The notes under the pieces are model-generated. The model saw only the letters and a program-made list of their open reading frames with translations, was not told the DNA's origin and searched no databases. Below are positions 1 to 11,300 of a stretch of 64,000 bases of DNA, piece after piece. The translations under genes and the position numbers were made by a program. The first letter of the stretch is position 1, and every line of letters starts with the position of its first letter. Source of the DNA: Sitta carolinensis (lineage: Eukaryota; Chordata; Aves; Passeriformes; Sittidae); assembly GCA_032173965.1 (NCBI GenBank), contig CM063283.1, forward strand, positions 17,774,501 to 17,838,500, written 5' to 3'.

Positions 1-3000
1 CTTAAGTCCCATTGTAGTATTTGAATTGGGTGTGAATGTTGCTTTCAGCATGCAGGCCGTTACCTACACCTTTCTGAGTCTCCTGTTACTGAAGAGGGAG
101 CACAGTGCCTGTAGGAACCTAGTGTGCCATTCTTCACTGATCGCTACAGTAATTACATGCTCTCTTGTAGTGCTGTGCTGGCACATTATTCTGTGCAATA
201 GTAAAAAAAAAAACCTAGGTCCAAGTCATTATAGACTGCATTGAATAAAAATTCAGACTACATGAGACAAATTGAAGGAATAATGTTTAAGAATTGCAGA
301 ATATTGAAATTATTCTCTAAGGCACTCAAGACTTTGGACTCAAGGGGAAGAAGAGATAGAGGAGCCTTTTTATAGAAGATGGTAATGAGAAATAACATAT
401 TAAGTTATGGAAAGCTGTCCTTTTTTTTTTTTTTTCTGTACAAAGATTTGGTACCTTCTGTACAAAGGCTCTGCAGAGTACTAAGGAGTCACTAGAGACC
501 AAGAAATAGCAGAGCTAGAGATATGATATTGCCAGAACCAACGTTTGCGCAAAAAGCTTTAGTGTCATGGATTAATGCAAGTGACACAATTGGATGATTT
601 TTTTAAATTTAATTTTTAAAAATCAAGAGAGTATTGCTTTTCATAAAAGCATCATCTCCACGTTTCATTGCAGTGCTACAAATGAGTAGAAGTAAGGTAC
701 ACCATCTCCTGCTGGATCTCAGGTTTTTTTGCAAAAGACTTCGAATCATTTATCTGCTTGTAACACAGGTAAACTTAAATTTCTCAGTTATCTATTTAAA
801 GCATGTAGACATCTGAAGAAAGGAATTACCAGAAGAGGTTTCCATTTCTATGCACTAAATACTTTGACTATTCTTAAGCTTTACAACAAATCTAAGGTCA
901 AGATCAGCACTCACAAATTCCACACAGCAACACAAGCAGAAATTATGAACCATACCTTGTTGGAACTGCTGGAGGTCAGGTATGAATGAGGCATGTGCAT
1001 TTGGCAAGAGATGTTTATCACTGACTTTGGAAAGGTTTGTTTCAGCAGAACTTTCCATGCTGTTTTCATGATGGAATAGTCCCATTAACATCACCATTCA
1101 GTATCACTTTATCTCATCCATTCTTTACTATGTTCTTTATATCCCTGGATGATCCAAAAATTATATGTAGCTAATCTCATTAACTCCTACATTTCAGGAG
1201 ATTCTGCATAAAACTAATGGCTCATACTGACATGGCCTTGAACAAATAAAGTTCAAGGGAAAAGACAGATGGTTTCTCTATGGTTTAATACCACCAGGAC
1301 TAGTGCAGCAGGTGGATTTATAGCTACCCCCATACACATGTATCATAAGAAAGCACAGCAGTGAAGTTTCCAGTGTTAATGTAAAGCTTGTGGAATGCTC
1401 TTAACAGACTGGTTTGGTCAGATGTTGAAACAATTTCATTGGCTTCTTTGCCTCAGTGCTAAAGCCCTTCTGATAAAAGCCAGCATGAATGTAGAGTAAG
1501 ACTTACCCAAGTTGACCCAAGGTATGCTCTCCAGTCGATTGAATTCCTCCTTGAAAGATAAATTGTGTACATTAATCTCACCCCAAAATAGCAACATAGG
1601 ATCCTAAGTTTACTACTGTAATGGCTGTCAGAGCACATCAGACCAGGTCACCTCAGAGTCAATGAAGACTAGAAGAGGTTTGTCAGCACATCTGAGAGAA
1701 AACAGTGAGCAAAGAGAATGCTAATAAATTTCTGTGGGCCCTAAGAAACCTAATCTCAGCTATAACCATTGTCTCTGGTTCAAGGATCCACTGTTACAAT
1801 CAAATACATTTTCTGTTTGGCGGTGTTAATGTTAGGAGAGTAAATATTAAGAGCTATTAGGGACTCTGTCCAAATGTATGGATGCCTCTACGGGGAAAAA
1901 TCCTACTTTTGTTGGATTGCCTACTTTTGCTTCTGCTCCATGGCACAAATGTCATATGAATCAAATAGAAAAAGGTCCAAGGACTGGACTGAATCTTTCT
2001 GACTGCCAAAGTACTTGCAACATACTGCAACATCTGTACTTTTCCTGGATCAAACCTCACCAATATTACAGAATCTGCTTCTGGAATTGGATGAAAAGCA
2101 CAGCTGATGTAGGCAGACCAGAACTCCAGATCACACTCCCAGATCGGCATGTTGGCTCAGATTATTGACAGCAGTGCAGGAAACTTGTGATTATTTTTGT
2201 CATTAAAAGAAATGCAGATGGTATATAGCTGGAGTACTGCTATCAAGTTCTAGCCTATAGCCCTTCTAACCTGGCAGCCAGGAACCACCATATCCCTACA
2301 GCACTCAAAAATAATCTGTTGTTTATATTACCACAAGTCACATTCTGTCCATTAAAAATTTTTATTCAAGGACTCTACAACCAATACAGCTAGGAAAATG
2401 CTAACTTCAGTGTAGCAAGAAAACAGAGGTCTGATTCAGCTCTCCTCAATACTGGATGCAGAACAGGATTTTGCCATCAGAAAGCGGAAAGGATACAACA
2501 AGCACTGGACAGGTCTCCACTGGGAAATGGAGGGTAAGGAACAGGCCTGACCAGAGAGCCAGGCTGGAATGTGTTGCTGGCAGTTTCTTATGTAGAGAAT
2601 TACAAAATTTTTACCATGGTGGATTGACACTGGCCATGAGCCAAGCAGCCACACAGCCTCTAACTCACCCCACCCTGTTTATTGGGATGAGCAACAAAAT
2701 AGAAAGAACAAAAGCCAGTAAATTCATAGGTCAAGCTAAAGATAGTAAAACAGCTGAAGAAAAGAAGAAATTAAGCAGCAATTGAAAGGGAATAACTCAC
2801 CAACTCCCACAAACAGACTGATGGCCCAGCCAGTCCCTGAGCAATGGCCACCTTGGAAGAGAAAGCCCTCACCTCCTTCTTGGTCTATCCCAGGTTTAAT
2901 TGCTGATATATGTTGTTATATGGTATAGGATATCCCTTTGGTCAATTCAGGTTGTCTGTCCTGCTGTGTCCCTTCCCAACCATCAGCCTACTCCTCAGTA

Positions 3001-3916
3001 GAGGGGGAAAATGCAAGCTGTGACACTGTGCAAACATTAGTTAGCCAAAACACTAGTGGGTTATCAGCATTGTTTTAGCCACAAATTCTAAAAGCAGAAC
3101 CATAGAGGCTAATATGAAGAAAGTTATGTCCTGCCAAGCCAGACCCAATGCATCAACTTAGGCAAAACCAATTCCCCAGGACTCCTCTTAACTATCAGAC
3201 TGAATAAAAGAAAAGGAAGAAAATTAATGTCCTCCTTGGTAACACAATGACTAAAGTTGTTTTCCAAACAAATGGGCAATTTGGGAACAATATTACCACA
3301 CAATTCATCAGATTGGCATAGCATATCAAAGTGCTAATCCATCATTTCCTGATTGCATTAAGATATGCAGGAATTTGGGATCAGGCAGGAGTGTGCTGTT
3401 TACAACTATAGAGGATGTCTGGAACTGTACCCTCAACAAAATATCACTCACCCTAACTGGGACACAATCAAGGACTATCAGTGTATTCCTAACCAACATC
3501 ATTTCTACACATAGCTGTGTAAGACACAATATTTAGAATGCAGGAGGTTTAGAGGCCTATGGACTATGTCTCTTCTGATACAAAGCAGTGTTGCTTGCCA
3601 GTCCAGTCAGTGCTCTATCATAGCTATTCCTATATTAAATTGCACAGTATTATATCATGAAAATTGGTCTTCGGTGATTTACACTAGTTCTCGCTTATTA
3701 ACCAAATAATTTGAAATGCCAGTGTAAAACCTGCTAAAACCAAGTAGTCATGGTTGTGGCATTAAAGCGCTTCAGACCAGGAATCCAGGACATTTAAAGG
3801 GAAAGAAGAGTGCTGCATAAAATAGTGGTGACTATAGTCAAGGGTGTGTAGGAGAAATAATTCAATAATGAGTAACACATCAGGCAGGATAATTAAAACC
3901 AAGTCAGGGAGTTCAG
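1..3916. other. Non-coding AT-rich stretch, nothing recognised
   Basis: All open frames here are short (about 110 codons or fewer), unlinked and without recognisable domains, as expected by chance. It contains short homopolymers, for example poly(A) near 201 and poly(T) at about 421-435. No transposon end, RNA gene or splice-bounded exon could be supported. The right limit is the start of an endogenous retroviral LTR. Confidence 0.6.
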
Positions 3917-4311
3917 TGTGGTGGGGGATGTTAAATTTGTTTTTTCCCAAGTAGTCTACTCCTGTTACCTCCCCCAGTGGGTTTGGTCTGTCCCTGGCTG
4001 GGCACTCCCTGTCCCATTGTATCTCTCCCCCCCGACGGTAACACTCCCGTACTCATTCAGTTTAAAAGCTTGGAAATCGGGTCCTGCGCTGTCTTTTGAA
4101 GACTCTTCCTCTTGAGAAGAGTAAAGGTATCTGCAAATTTGCCTTTTCGGACCTTTACTTTAAACCTTGACTCTGGGGGGTCGGGAGCCTAGAGAGCAGA
4201 GAGCCTCTCTGCTTTCCACCGTTCAAGGACTGATTGCAGCCTGAGAACGGCTGGCCCTGACTGCACAGCCGGGGAACAAGGCTAGCCGGGCCCCCCGGAG
4301 CAGCAGCATCA
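3917..4311 (+). mobile_element. 5' LTR of a class II (ERVK-type) endogenous retrovirus
   Basis: A 395-bp LTR that starts TGTGG and ends CA. Its limits come from comparison with two solo LTRs of the same family at 56550-56943 and 59264-59660 (394 and 397 bp), whose ends are fixed by target-site duplications. A TATA-like TTTAAAAG lies at 4061-4068. The polyadenylation signal appears decayed (AGTAAA near 4120). The last ~128 bp (4180-4307) is almost identical to the + solo LTR, but the U3 half is clearly more different. The LTR is followed at the expected distance by a tRNA-Lys-like primer binding site and then gag, so it is the 5' LTR of a once longer provirus. The six bases before it are GTTCAG; no matching downstream copy with a 3' LTR was found. 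Confidence 0.85.
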
Positions 4312-4313
4312 AC

Positions 4314-4332
4314 CGGCTCCCACCCGTGGGGC
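4314..4332 (+). other. Decayed retroviral primer binding site, tRNA-Lys type
   Basis: Two bases after the LTR end, CGGCTCCCACCCGTGGGGC resembles the primer binding site complementary to tRNA-Lys(1,2), as used by MMTV-like betaretroviruses. It differs by about three substitutions and one inserted base. The GTGGGGC end is intact. Its position between the LTR and the gag leader is what the retroviral layout requires. A second patch at about 4333-4352 (TAGGACCCGAACGG...) weakly resembles the Lys3-type site, but it is farther from the LTR and a worse choice. Confidence 0.6.
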
Positions 4333-4916
4333 TAGGACCCGAACGGAAGGACTGTGCCTTGGGAAGCTAAGAGCCCATGGCACCAGGAGAGGAGCCGCCA
4401 CCACCGCGTCTCCCTGCCACGTGGGAGAGAGGGGCCGCGTGCTCCGCCCTGTCCCGCCGCGAGGGAGACCGTGTGCTGCGGCGGGGCCGCCCCGCTCCGG
4501 GAGCCCGCACCGCCGCGGGACCGCGTGTGCCGGCCCGCCGCAGCCGCCACGGCCCCGGGGCCGGCACCGTGTTCCTGCCGAGCCGGAGCGGGCGCTGCGA
4601 GCGGGCCGTGCTCTGCCCGCCCGCGCCGCCGAGCCGGATAACCATCGCCGGTTCCCCGTCGCTCACCGTAGCCCAGGGCACCGAGGATCGTACAGTTCGT
4701 GGAACGCCAGCACCCCTGCTCAGCCAGCTTGCTTTTCGGAAGCCGGGGGGACAGTAGCGGAGGGAGAGACAGCCTTTCAACGCCCAGAAGGGACTCTCCC
4801 CGATTTCGAAGACCTTCCTTCCAGCCCTTATTTTCCAGGACCGTCAGTTTGGGAATCTTTTTTTTTTTTCTCTTCTTACTGCAAGGAAAGGGTGGTCAGT
4901 TGCTGGGTAGATAAAT
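4333..4916 (+). other. GC-rich retroviral 5' leader
   Basis: Sequence between the primer binding site and the gag start, where the packaging signal and the major splice donor would lie in an active virus. It is very GC- and CpG-rich at 4377-4650, in sharp contrast to the flanking AT-rich DNA. The overlapping open frames on both strands here reflect low stop-codon frequency in GC-rich sequence and are not treated as genes. A poly(T) run at 4859-4870 sits shortly before the gag start. Confidence 0.6.
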
Positions 4917-6005
4917 ATGGGTGCTGGCCAGTCTTCACAGTACAGAGAAGTTTATAATCAAGCAAAGAACAGCGTCCTGGGATGAAGAATGAAATTTTCA
5001 AGGAGTTTATTAAAAGAGTTTACTAAGTGGTTGCTGTTCTATTTCCCACAGATGCTTTTAAGGGATGTGGAAAATTTAACATTTTGGGACACAGTGGGAA
5101 CTGTACTAACAAATGAAACTCAGGAAGAAAATTCTTCAGGAGATAAATTCTATCTTTTGTTAAAATTCAAAAGGTAGTGGGAGACAAAGAAAAAAGAAGA
5201 GGGAATATGGAAAGGCAACCACTGCAGTTTTCCCCAGTTCTCACTGGAAAAACCCCTCTTCCCAATCCAACCCCTCTCTCCCAGCGGAAAATCCCTCAGC
5301 CGTCCCTTTGTTCCCAAGCCCTCATCATGGCCGGTACCATGTGGCTTGGCCCTCACCACGTGCCCCTTCGTTCCAGAATCCCTTTCTCCCCATCTCCTCC
5401 CCTTCACCCGCCCCGTCCCTTACATCACCCTCAGCTCCTCCCCCTGTGTCAGCCAACCTGACCCCACCCATGGCCTCGCCCATTTCTCCACCCAATGACA
5501 TCACCTGGAATCCCCACCCCCTTTGGTAACTCCGCCCGGATCCGCACCTTGGTTGGGTAGCTCCGCCCTCCCAACTCCCGGTTCCCACTATCCAGAACAC
5601 AAAAGTGCCTGGCAGGTGAACCCATTCCTTCTGCCACTCCTGTTTCTTACAACAACAGAGGAACACATCCCCAGTATGAACCATTCTATCAGAACAAAAA
5701 AGAACTTTTCAAAGCTCAAAAGGAATTTGGCCAGAAAAGCGAATTTTTAAAAGGTTTTCATCAAATGTATTGGTTCCCAGTGACATTAAGGAATTATTTT
5801 CATGCTTCTTAACCCCCACAGAGTACGTGTTCCAGTAGAGGACCTGGAAATGGTTACTCAAAGACCTTCTTCCTGAGCTTTTGCAAGTCCCTGAGCGTGC
5901 AATAGATGCACAAAACAATCCTATTACAATGGATCATATAAGCGGCAAAGGGGATTGGGATCAGGCACATAAGCAGGCTGGGGGAAGATTCACTGAAGAT
6001 TGCTG
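4917..6005 (+). pseudogene. gag: Broken gag remnant (matrix, proline-rich, capsid parts)
   Basis: The first codons read MGAGQS, which fits an N-myristoylated Gag matrix start. An in-frame TGA at 4983 interrupts it. The same frame reopens at 4989-5177 and contains a matrix-like helical stretch with EFTKWLL, a FP turn and FWDTVG. 5200-5640 is pyrimidine-rich and proline-coding in two frames, as in the segment between matrix and capsid. Two capsid-like pieces follow: 5672-5812 (frame with KELFKAQKEFGQKSEF, ending in TAA) and 5875-6005 (a different frame, with NPITMDHISGKGDWDQ, ending in TGA). At least two frameshifts and several stops separate the parts, so it cannot encode a Gag protein. Pro, pol and env were not recognised. 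Assignment to a betaretrovirus-like class II element rests on the family pattern recalled for matrix and capsid plus the Lys primer site. Confidence 0.7.
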
Positions 6006-8281
6006 ATTCTGGGGTAAGAGTCACTGAAGGACCTGGGGACTGAGGTATGCCCGGAATCATCTGATGAACATTTGAATCTTCTCTATGCATGACACATAAA
6101 AGGCATTATGAATGGCTGGTGCCACAGAGGATCCAGGCACCACAGTCTTTTACACTGGGAAAACTACAGGACCAGTTGTTTTTCTGGAAGAGTGATGACA
6201 GTGATTGGAGAAGGAGGAGTCTGGTTCAGTACTCAGTCTGTGGGCTTTCAAGCATGTCCTTTCCACTTATCCTTGTCCCAGGAATACAGTCTCCAAGCCT
6301 GCCAGGAGGAAATAGAGGAAAACTTTCACTCCCCTTGTATACAGTATTAAGAATGGAATATTAATTCCATTGGTCTTAAACTTAACAGGAACTATAAAGA
6401 TTAAGAAAACCATTTTTGGTTGAAAGAAAGCAACCAAGCATTATTCAATTCTTTATTCAGTGTTGAAGGAAAAACCTTGGAAATGTAAGCAGGGAATCTC
6501 ACCACCTCAATTGAATAAAATTGAAAAACCTCAGAAGAGGAAAAATTGTGTGAAATAATTCTCCATCCAGAACTCAATGTGCATTCAAACTCAATTTATA
6601 GATGAATGAAGGATGGAAGCCAGCTTAGGGCAAACAAGTTCCAATCACCATCATTATTATTATTATTATAGGAGAGAATACCATCACAACACTCAAAATA
6701 CTCAGTAAAAATAACACCTTGGGCCCAATTCTTCCTTTACAATAATTTTGTGTTTATGCAGTTTCAGTTTGTGAAAGATGCATTGAATTTCATGATCACT
6801 TACAAAGAAAAGAGTATCTTATTTGAAGGACATGCTTGCATTTTAAAATCCAGGTGTTCCAATGCTGACCCAGCACAAGACAACTGATTTTCTCTTGAAA
6901 ATGTATTTAAACAAAGGGAAGCATTTATTTGTCTACTCTCTATCCTGATAGTAGATTTTAAAATGCTGTGCTTAGTCTCTAGCAAAAGCATAGTCATATA
7001 CACACATTTTAATTATAATTAATCTATTTATTATTTTAGATCTAAAAAGATCCAGAAACATGTATATGGGACTGTCTAACGCTGCAGAGGTTAAAAATAT
7101 ATAGTGCAGGTGACTGATGCAAAATATTTAATGCAAGGGGAGTTTTGATGATAGCAAAATCGTGTGTGTCATAACTGGTAACAGACATGGCAGAACACAA
7201 TGAATTCCAAATTTGAGGCAGCATTTATCATGGAAAACTGAACTTCTGCTTCATGGGATTGGAACATGGGACAAGCCAACTACTGAAATGGCCAGAATAA
7301 TCTAGCAGTGCTGTCATTAAGTACAGACCAAAACAATAATTTTTTTTTTTTTTCTTATAAGTCTAGAACATGTACCACTTAGTTCTCAGCAAAAATTCCA
7401 CACATGAATTTTGCTATATTGCTGCATTTGACCTAACTGGCACCTGGCTAAATATTCAGAACACATGGTTGCCTTTGCATATCAATGGTATAACTGAGGT
7501 AATGAAACAGTCCAACTTACGGATGCAGGGATACTAAAAAACTAATTTATATAGACATACTTCTCCCCCAGACTGCACAACATATTCAGAGTTTATTATG
7601 AGCGTTTCTCAGACAGCATTCCTGAGTGGTCCCAGTAACTCGCATCCTGTGCTTGTTGCTGCCACAGAGCCATCTCCTTCCTGACCGAATGATTCCCAGG
7701 CCACAGGCAGCCCTCCCATGCTCTGATTCAAACATATAAATATTCACACCAGCATCCACAAATGGATTTATATGTTGGCAAGAGTATCTATAACACTTTC
7801 CTTCCTTGGAACTAAAGCTTTTTAGGAAATAAATCTGTTGTGGCAAGAGAAAAGGGGTCAGGCATTCTGTAAAGCAATTGTATGTGAGTGTATACTTGAA
7901 AACCTTCCCTTTTTTTAAATGACACTCACCCACCTTTAATCACAATTATTCCACTTTTCCAAAAGAGGGAAAAAAATAGTCCCAGTAAAACCTTCTTCTT
8001 ATCATATACCTCTCTATCACATCTCTCACTCCCAGGGCTTTTCCACCTAATAACTCTGAAACCATGCCATCCTCAAACAAATCATAAAACCTAAACAAAC
8101 AGAACTAATCTACTGAAATTTTAAAAGATCCTAATGTCATAACAGGTCTGTACAGATCTAATACCATAGTGATATTAAAAGTTGAATTCATCTAAGGCCC
8201 CCAAGCCTCTTTATTTGTAACAATTGTCCATTGCATTTCACATCCCTGTGGTTTTTCCTTTATTTGTGTATTTATATTAAG
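6006..8281. other. Non-coding stretch downstream of the gag remnant
   Basis: The right limit of the provirus is uncertain. 6006-6370 keeps a similar base composition and could be further decayed retroviral DNA, but no motif could be assigned. At 6352-6371 there is a short perfect inverted repeat (AATGGAAT / ATTCCATT with a 4-nt spacer). A (TNA/ATT)-type simple repeat lies at about 6649-6670. No gene is supported. Confidence 0.5.
6649..6670. repeat. (ATT)n microsatellite
   Basis: Short tandem run of ATT units, preceded by ATC variants, in AT-rich non-coding DNA. It is close to the uncertain right end of the retroviral remnant, but no functional link is visible. Confidence 0.8.
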
Positions 8282-8325
8282 AATATAAAGGTTCTTCCTT
8301 TATATTTCATCAGCCTTTGATGAAA
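8282..8325. repeat. Two adjacent perfect hairpins
   Basis: Hairpin 1 has AATATAAAGG (8282-8291), a 5-nt loop TTCTT, and CCTTTATATT (8297-8306). Hairpin 2 follows with TTTCATCA (8305-8312), loop GCCTT, and TGATGAAA (8318-8325). Both stems are perfect and share two bases. The stems are too short for a typical microRNA precursor, and the function is unknown. Confidence 0.75.
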
Positions 8326-11300
8326 GAGGTAATTAAATATTTCTAAAGTGACTTGCAGTTGATATTATGGTTTTATTGAAGTAAATAATGCAATAACAAA
8401 GCTCAACTGTTGGATTACACCCCATTTTCTCTCTCTTTTTTTTTTTCCTTCTAAATGAAAAGCAAAACAGGGAGAGGAGCTAGTTTCAGTTTTGCCCTTG
8501 AAAATCAGGTGCACAGTATGCCTTGAATTCAGTTTTCAGTCATAGCACAGATGCACACAGCTGTTATTCCACTTCGACAGCAAAAGCAGACTAAGCTCAG
8601 AGCAGCAAATGCCCATGACCTTGAGAATTATCAGTACTCATATAACACTTAGTGTTTAGGCACATGCAGGCAATTAAACCATTAGAGTCTGTTCCTCACA
8701 GCTATTGTTGTATCTCCAGGAAGACCCAAGGAACACTATTTTTAAAACTGTATAACTTCAGGGTCAAAATCTACTTGCACAAAACTCTTAACTAATGGTT
8801 CTGCTCTCTTGCAGGTACTTTGGTGGGTTTCTTTTTCAGAGAAAAGACTTGAAAATGGCAGTGCTATTTGCATAAAACCATAATCAGATATACCATGCAG
8901 AGCATGGTGGTTCATATGTACACTGAAACAAATTGAAGTTTCAGTTCCTAGGCAGGTCTGTACTCAGTAATATGTTCCTAAGAAAAGGAACTAGTAGCTG
9001 GTGTAGAGGAAATTCAAGGAAGCCCTTTCCAAATTTTTATGCTTCCCTTTCAGAACTATTTCTGTATGCTTGGGGCCAAAAGTATTTTAAAAATTAAATC
9101 TTAACAAGTAAAAGCACTCTTTCATTTCAGAAGACAGTGAAGGGAAAGAAAAGTACGCAAGCATACAAAGCACAGGGGTGTGTCCAGCCAAAGTTCAGGA
9201 TAGGTCTTGTTTCTCTCTAAAGTTCAGCTTCTCCTGCCTTTGTTGTGTTTATTAGCAGCCTCACATCTAGCTGTTAAAAAGGAAGAGAATATCTTTAAAA
9301 TGAATGAGCTACATGACTGTAGCTCTTCCAGTTTTTTCATAGCATTGCATATTAAATGTTTCTTTTTAGGCTGCAGATCCTGAGAGGATAAGGGAATGAT
9401 AAGGCAAAATTTTCCATTTCCATTACAAACCACTTCTTTTTATCATCTGTGGTTTCAGAGAAAATGGTCTCACAAATGTCCTTCAAAAGCACTTCATGGC
9501 TTGAGAAACTGTGGAGGAAGGAAATCCAAAGTGTGTTATTGTATATGTGTATATTATGTGAATATAGCCCCACAGTATGGGGTTGGGGGCGGGGAGTGGG
9601 GAGAGAAACATCTCAAAGTGTGACAAGTGAAGGAGCTGGCAGTGTGACCTGACTTTGAAGATCGTCTGCAAACAACAGCTTTCATTTCATGTGCTGCTGT
9701 TTCAGACGCAGAGGATGATTCTTCAGGTGACAATGCTGCTTTTGATGCCACTCAGGCAGAAAAGAGAGGGACTACTCACATGAGCAAGATTTACATCAGG
9801 CATGGTTTGTATCATTCAAACTACCTGTCTATCATTTGTGGCGGTTCAGGCCACCAAAGGTGAACTCGAAAAGCTAAAATTTTAAACTCCAAACCTTTTG
9901 TGCTATACAGCAGGGTTACAGTGAGGTGTAATTCCTTCTGTTTGGAGAGAGAACTCGACTTTCATAAGCTTGGGAAACCAATAAAGCAGAAGTGTTCCAA
10001 ATAGATGTTACAGAAAAATGCTCAAAGACAGCGCAGAAAAGAGATAAAGAAGGGGCAGATGGTTGTGAAGGGCAATCCAGTCTCTCTGTATATAGAGGTG
10101 TTATTTGCTAGCAACAGCTTTATTAATGGCACTATCAATCTCTCATTCAACATAACAGAGTATTTTTTGCCACAATTTCCCACTCTCTCTGCTGAGCTTT
10201 ATCAGGGGAAGCTGTATCAGTGACTGGCATGCTTAATTTGGGCGTCACAGTGACATGCTTGGCACAGGATGAAATGTCTGTGCTAGAAGCTGCAAAAGCT
10301 GCAAGTGGAGCTGTGTTCACATCACCAACAGATGAAGGATGCTGGTCCTGAAAGCAAGGCATCAAATGAAGCTGAACCTGCTCTGCTGGTCAGGCTCACT
10401 TAGACCCATCAGCAGTGCTGGTCAGGGCCAGCAGCAGAGTGGAAAAAAGCACTCGTAGCATTGTGGGGAGGCATGGCACTGGGAGCACATGGAGCAAGGC
10501 ATGTGGGAGGGGAAGGAGCAGGGGTCATAAGAAGGCAGCAGGAGTCATTTCATACAGCAAAAAAAAAGTGGAATACTGGCTTGAAGAGAGCAAGCATGTC
10601 ACAGCACAGAAAGTTGAGGCAGTCAACTGCTGGTGGTGTTCTGAAAGATTTGGGAAGTTGCAGTCCACTCATCCTATCAGCTGCTATTGGTGTCAGAGCC
10701 CAGTCAAGGGTAGGAATGGTGAGAGTTTGGGCAGGAGTTTGCCAGTACGGACACAGCCCACAGTTCTATTCTATCTCTCTATAATGGGGCATTTCACTGA
10801 TGCCAGGACAGTTCAAAGAGTGCATACTCAAACCAGGACTCCCAGATGCATTTTTGAGCAAACTGCCCCATGAGCAAGACTCACCACAATTAGTTATGTT
10901 GGCAGCCAGCATTGCATTGCACCTGGTGAGACACATACAGTAACTGAATGGGACATACCACCATAATGACAGCTCAAACCAGGACATTCCAGAAGAGAGT
11001 GCTCCAATGCGAGGGGCACTACAGAATTTATGGAGAATTAAACACACCTTCAGGGAGGGTGATGAAATGATCAGCCTCACCAAGAGCAAACACAGAACCA
11101 AATGGCAGGATCATATAATCCTGTGCTACTGACAGGCAACCTTGTTGGGAATCTCAATATATTCGTCTTCTTAATTGAAGCTGAGCTGAATTGATCTGAT
11201 CACATTAGTACTGCCAGGCAAAAAAAAATCAGAAAGAAAATTTTTAAACTGTTTTAAGTGCTTGAGATTTTTTAAATGAACAATTATTGGTTATTGCAAT

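Noticed and set aside
4332..4957. Overlapping open frames of 70-178 codons on both strands
   Set aside because: This is the GC-rich retroviral leader, where stop codons are rare. The frames overlap each other on both strands and match no recognised protein.
6224..6229. GTTCAG as the downstream copy of the provirus target-site duplication (GTTCAG at 3911-3916)
   Set aside because: The bases before it do not end in CA and no 3' LTR precedes it. A 6-mer match in over 2 kb is expected by chance.
10415..10873. 152-codon plus-strand open frame
   Set aside because: No recognisable domain or splice context. About one frame this long is expected by chance in 64 kb of both strands.
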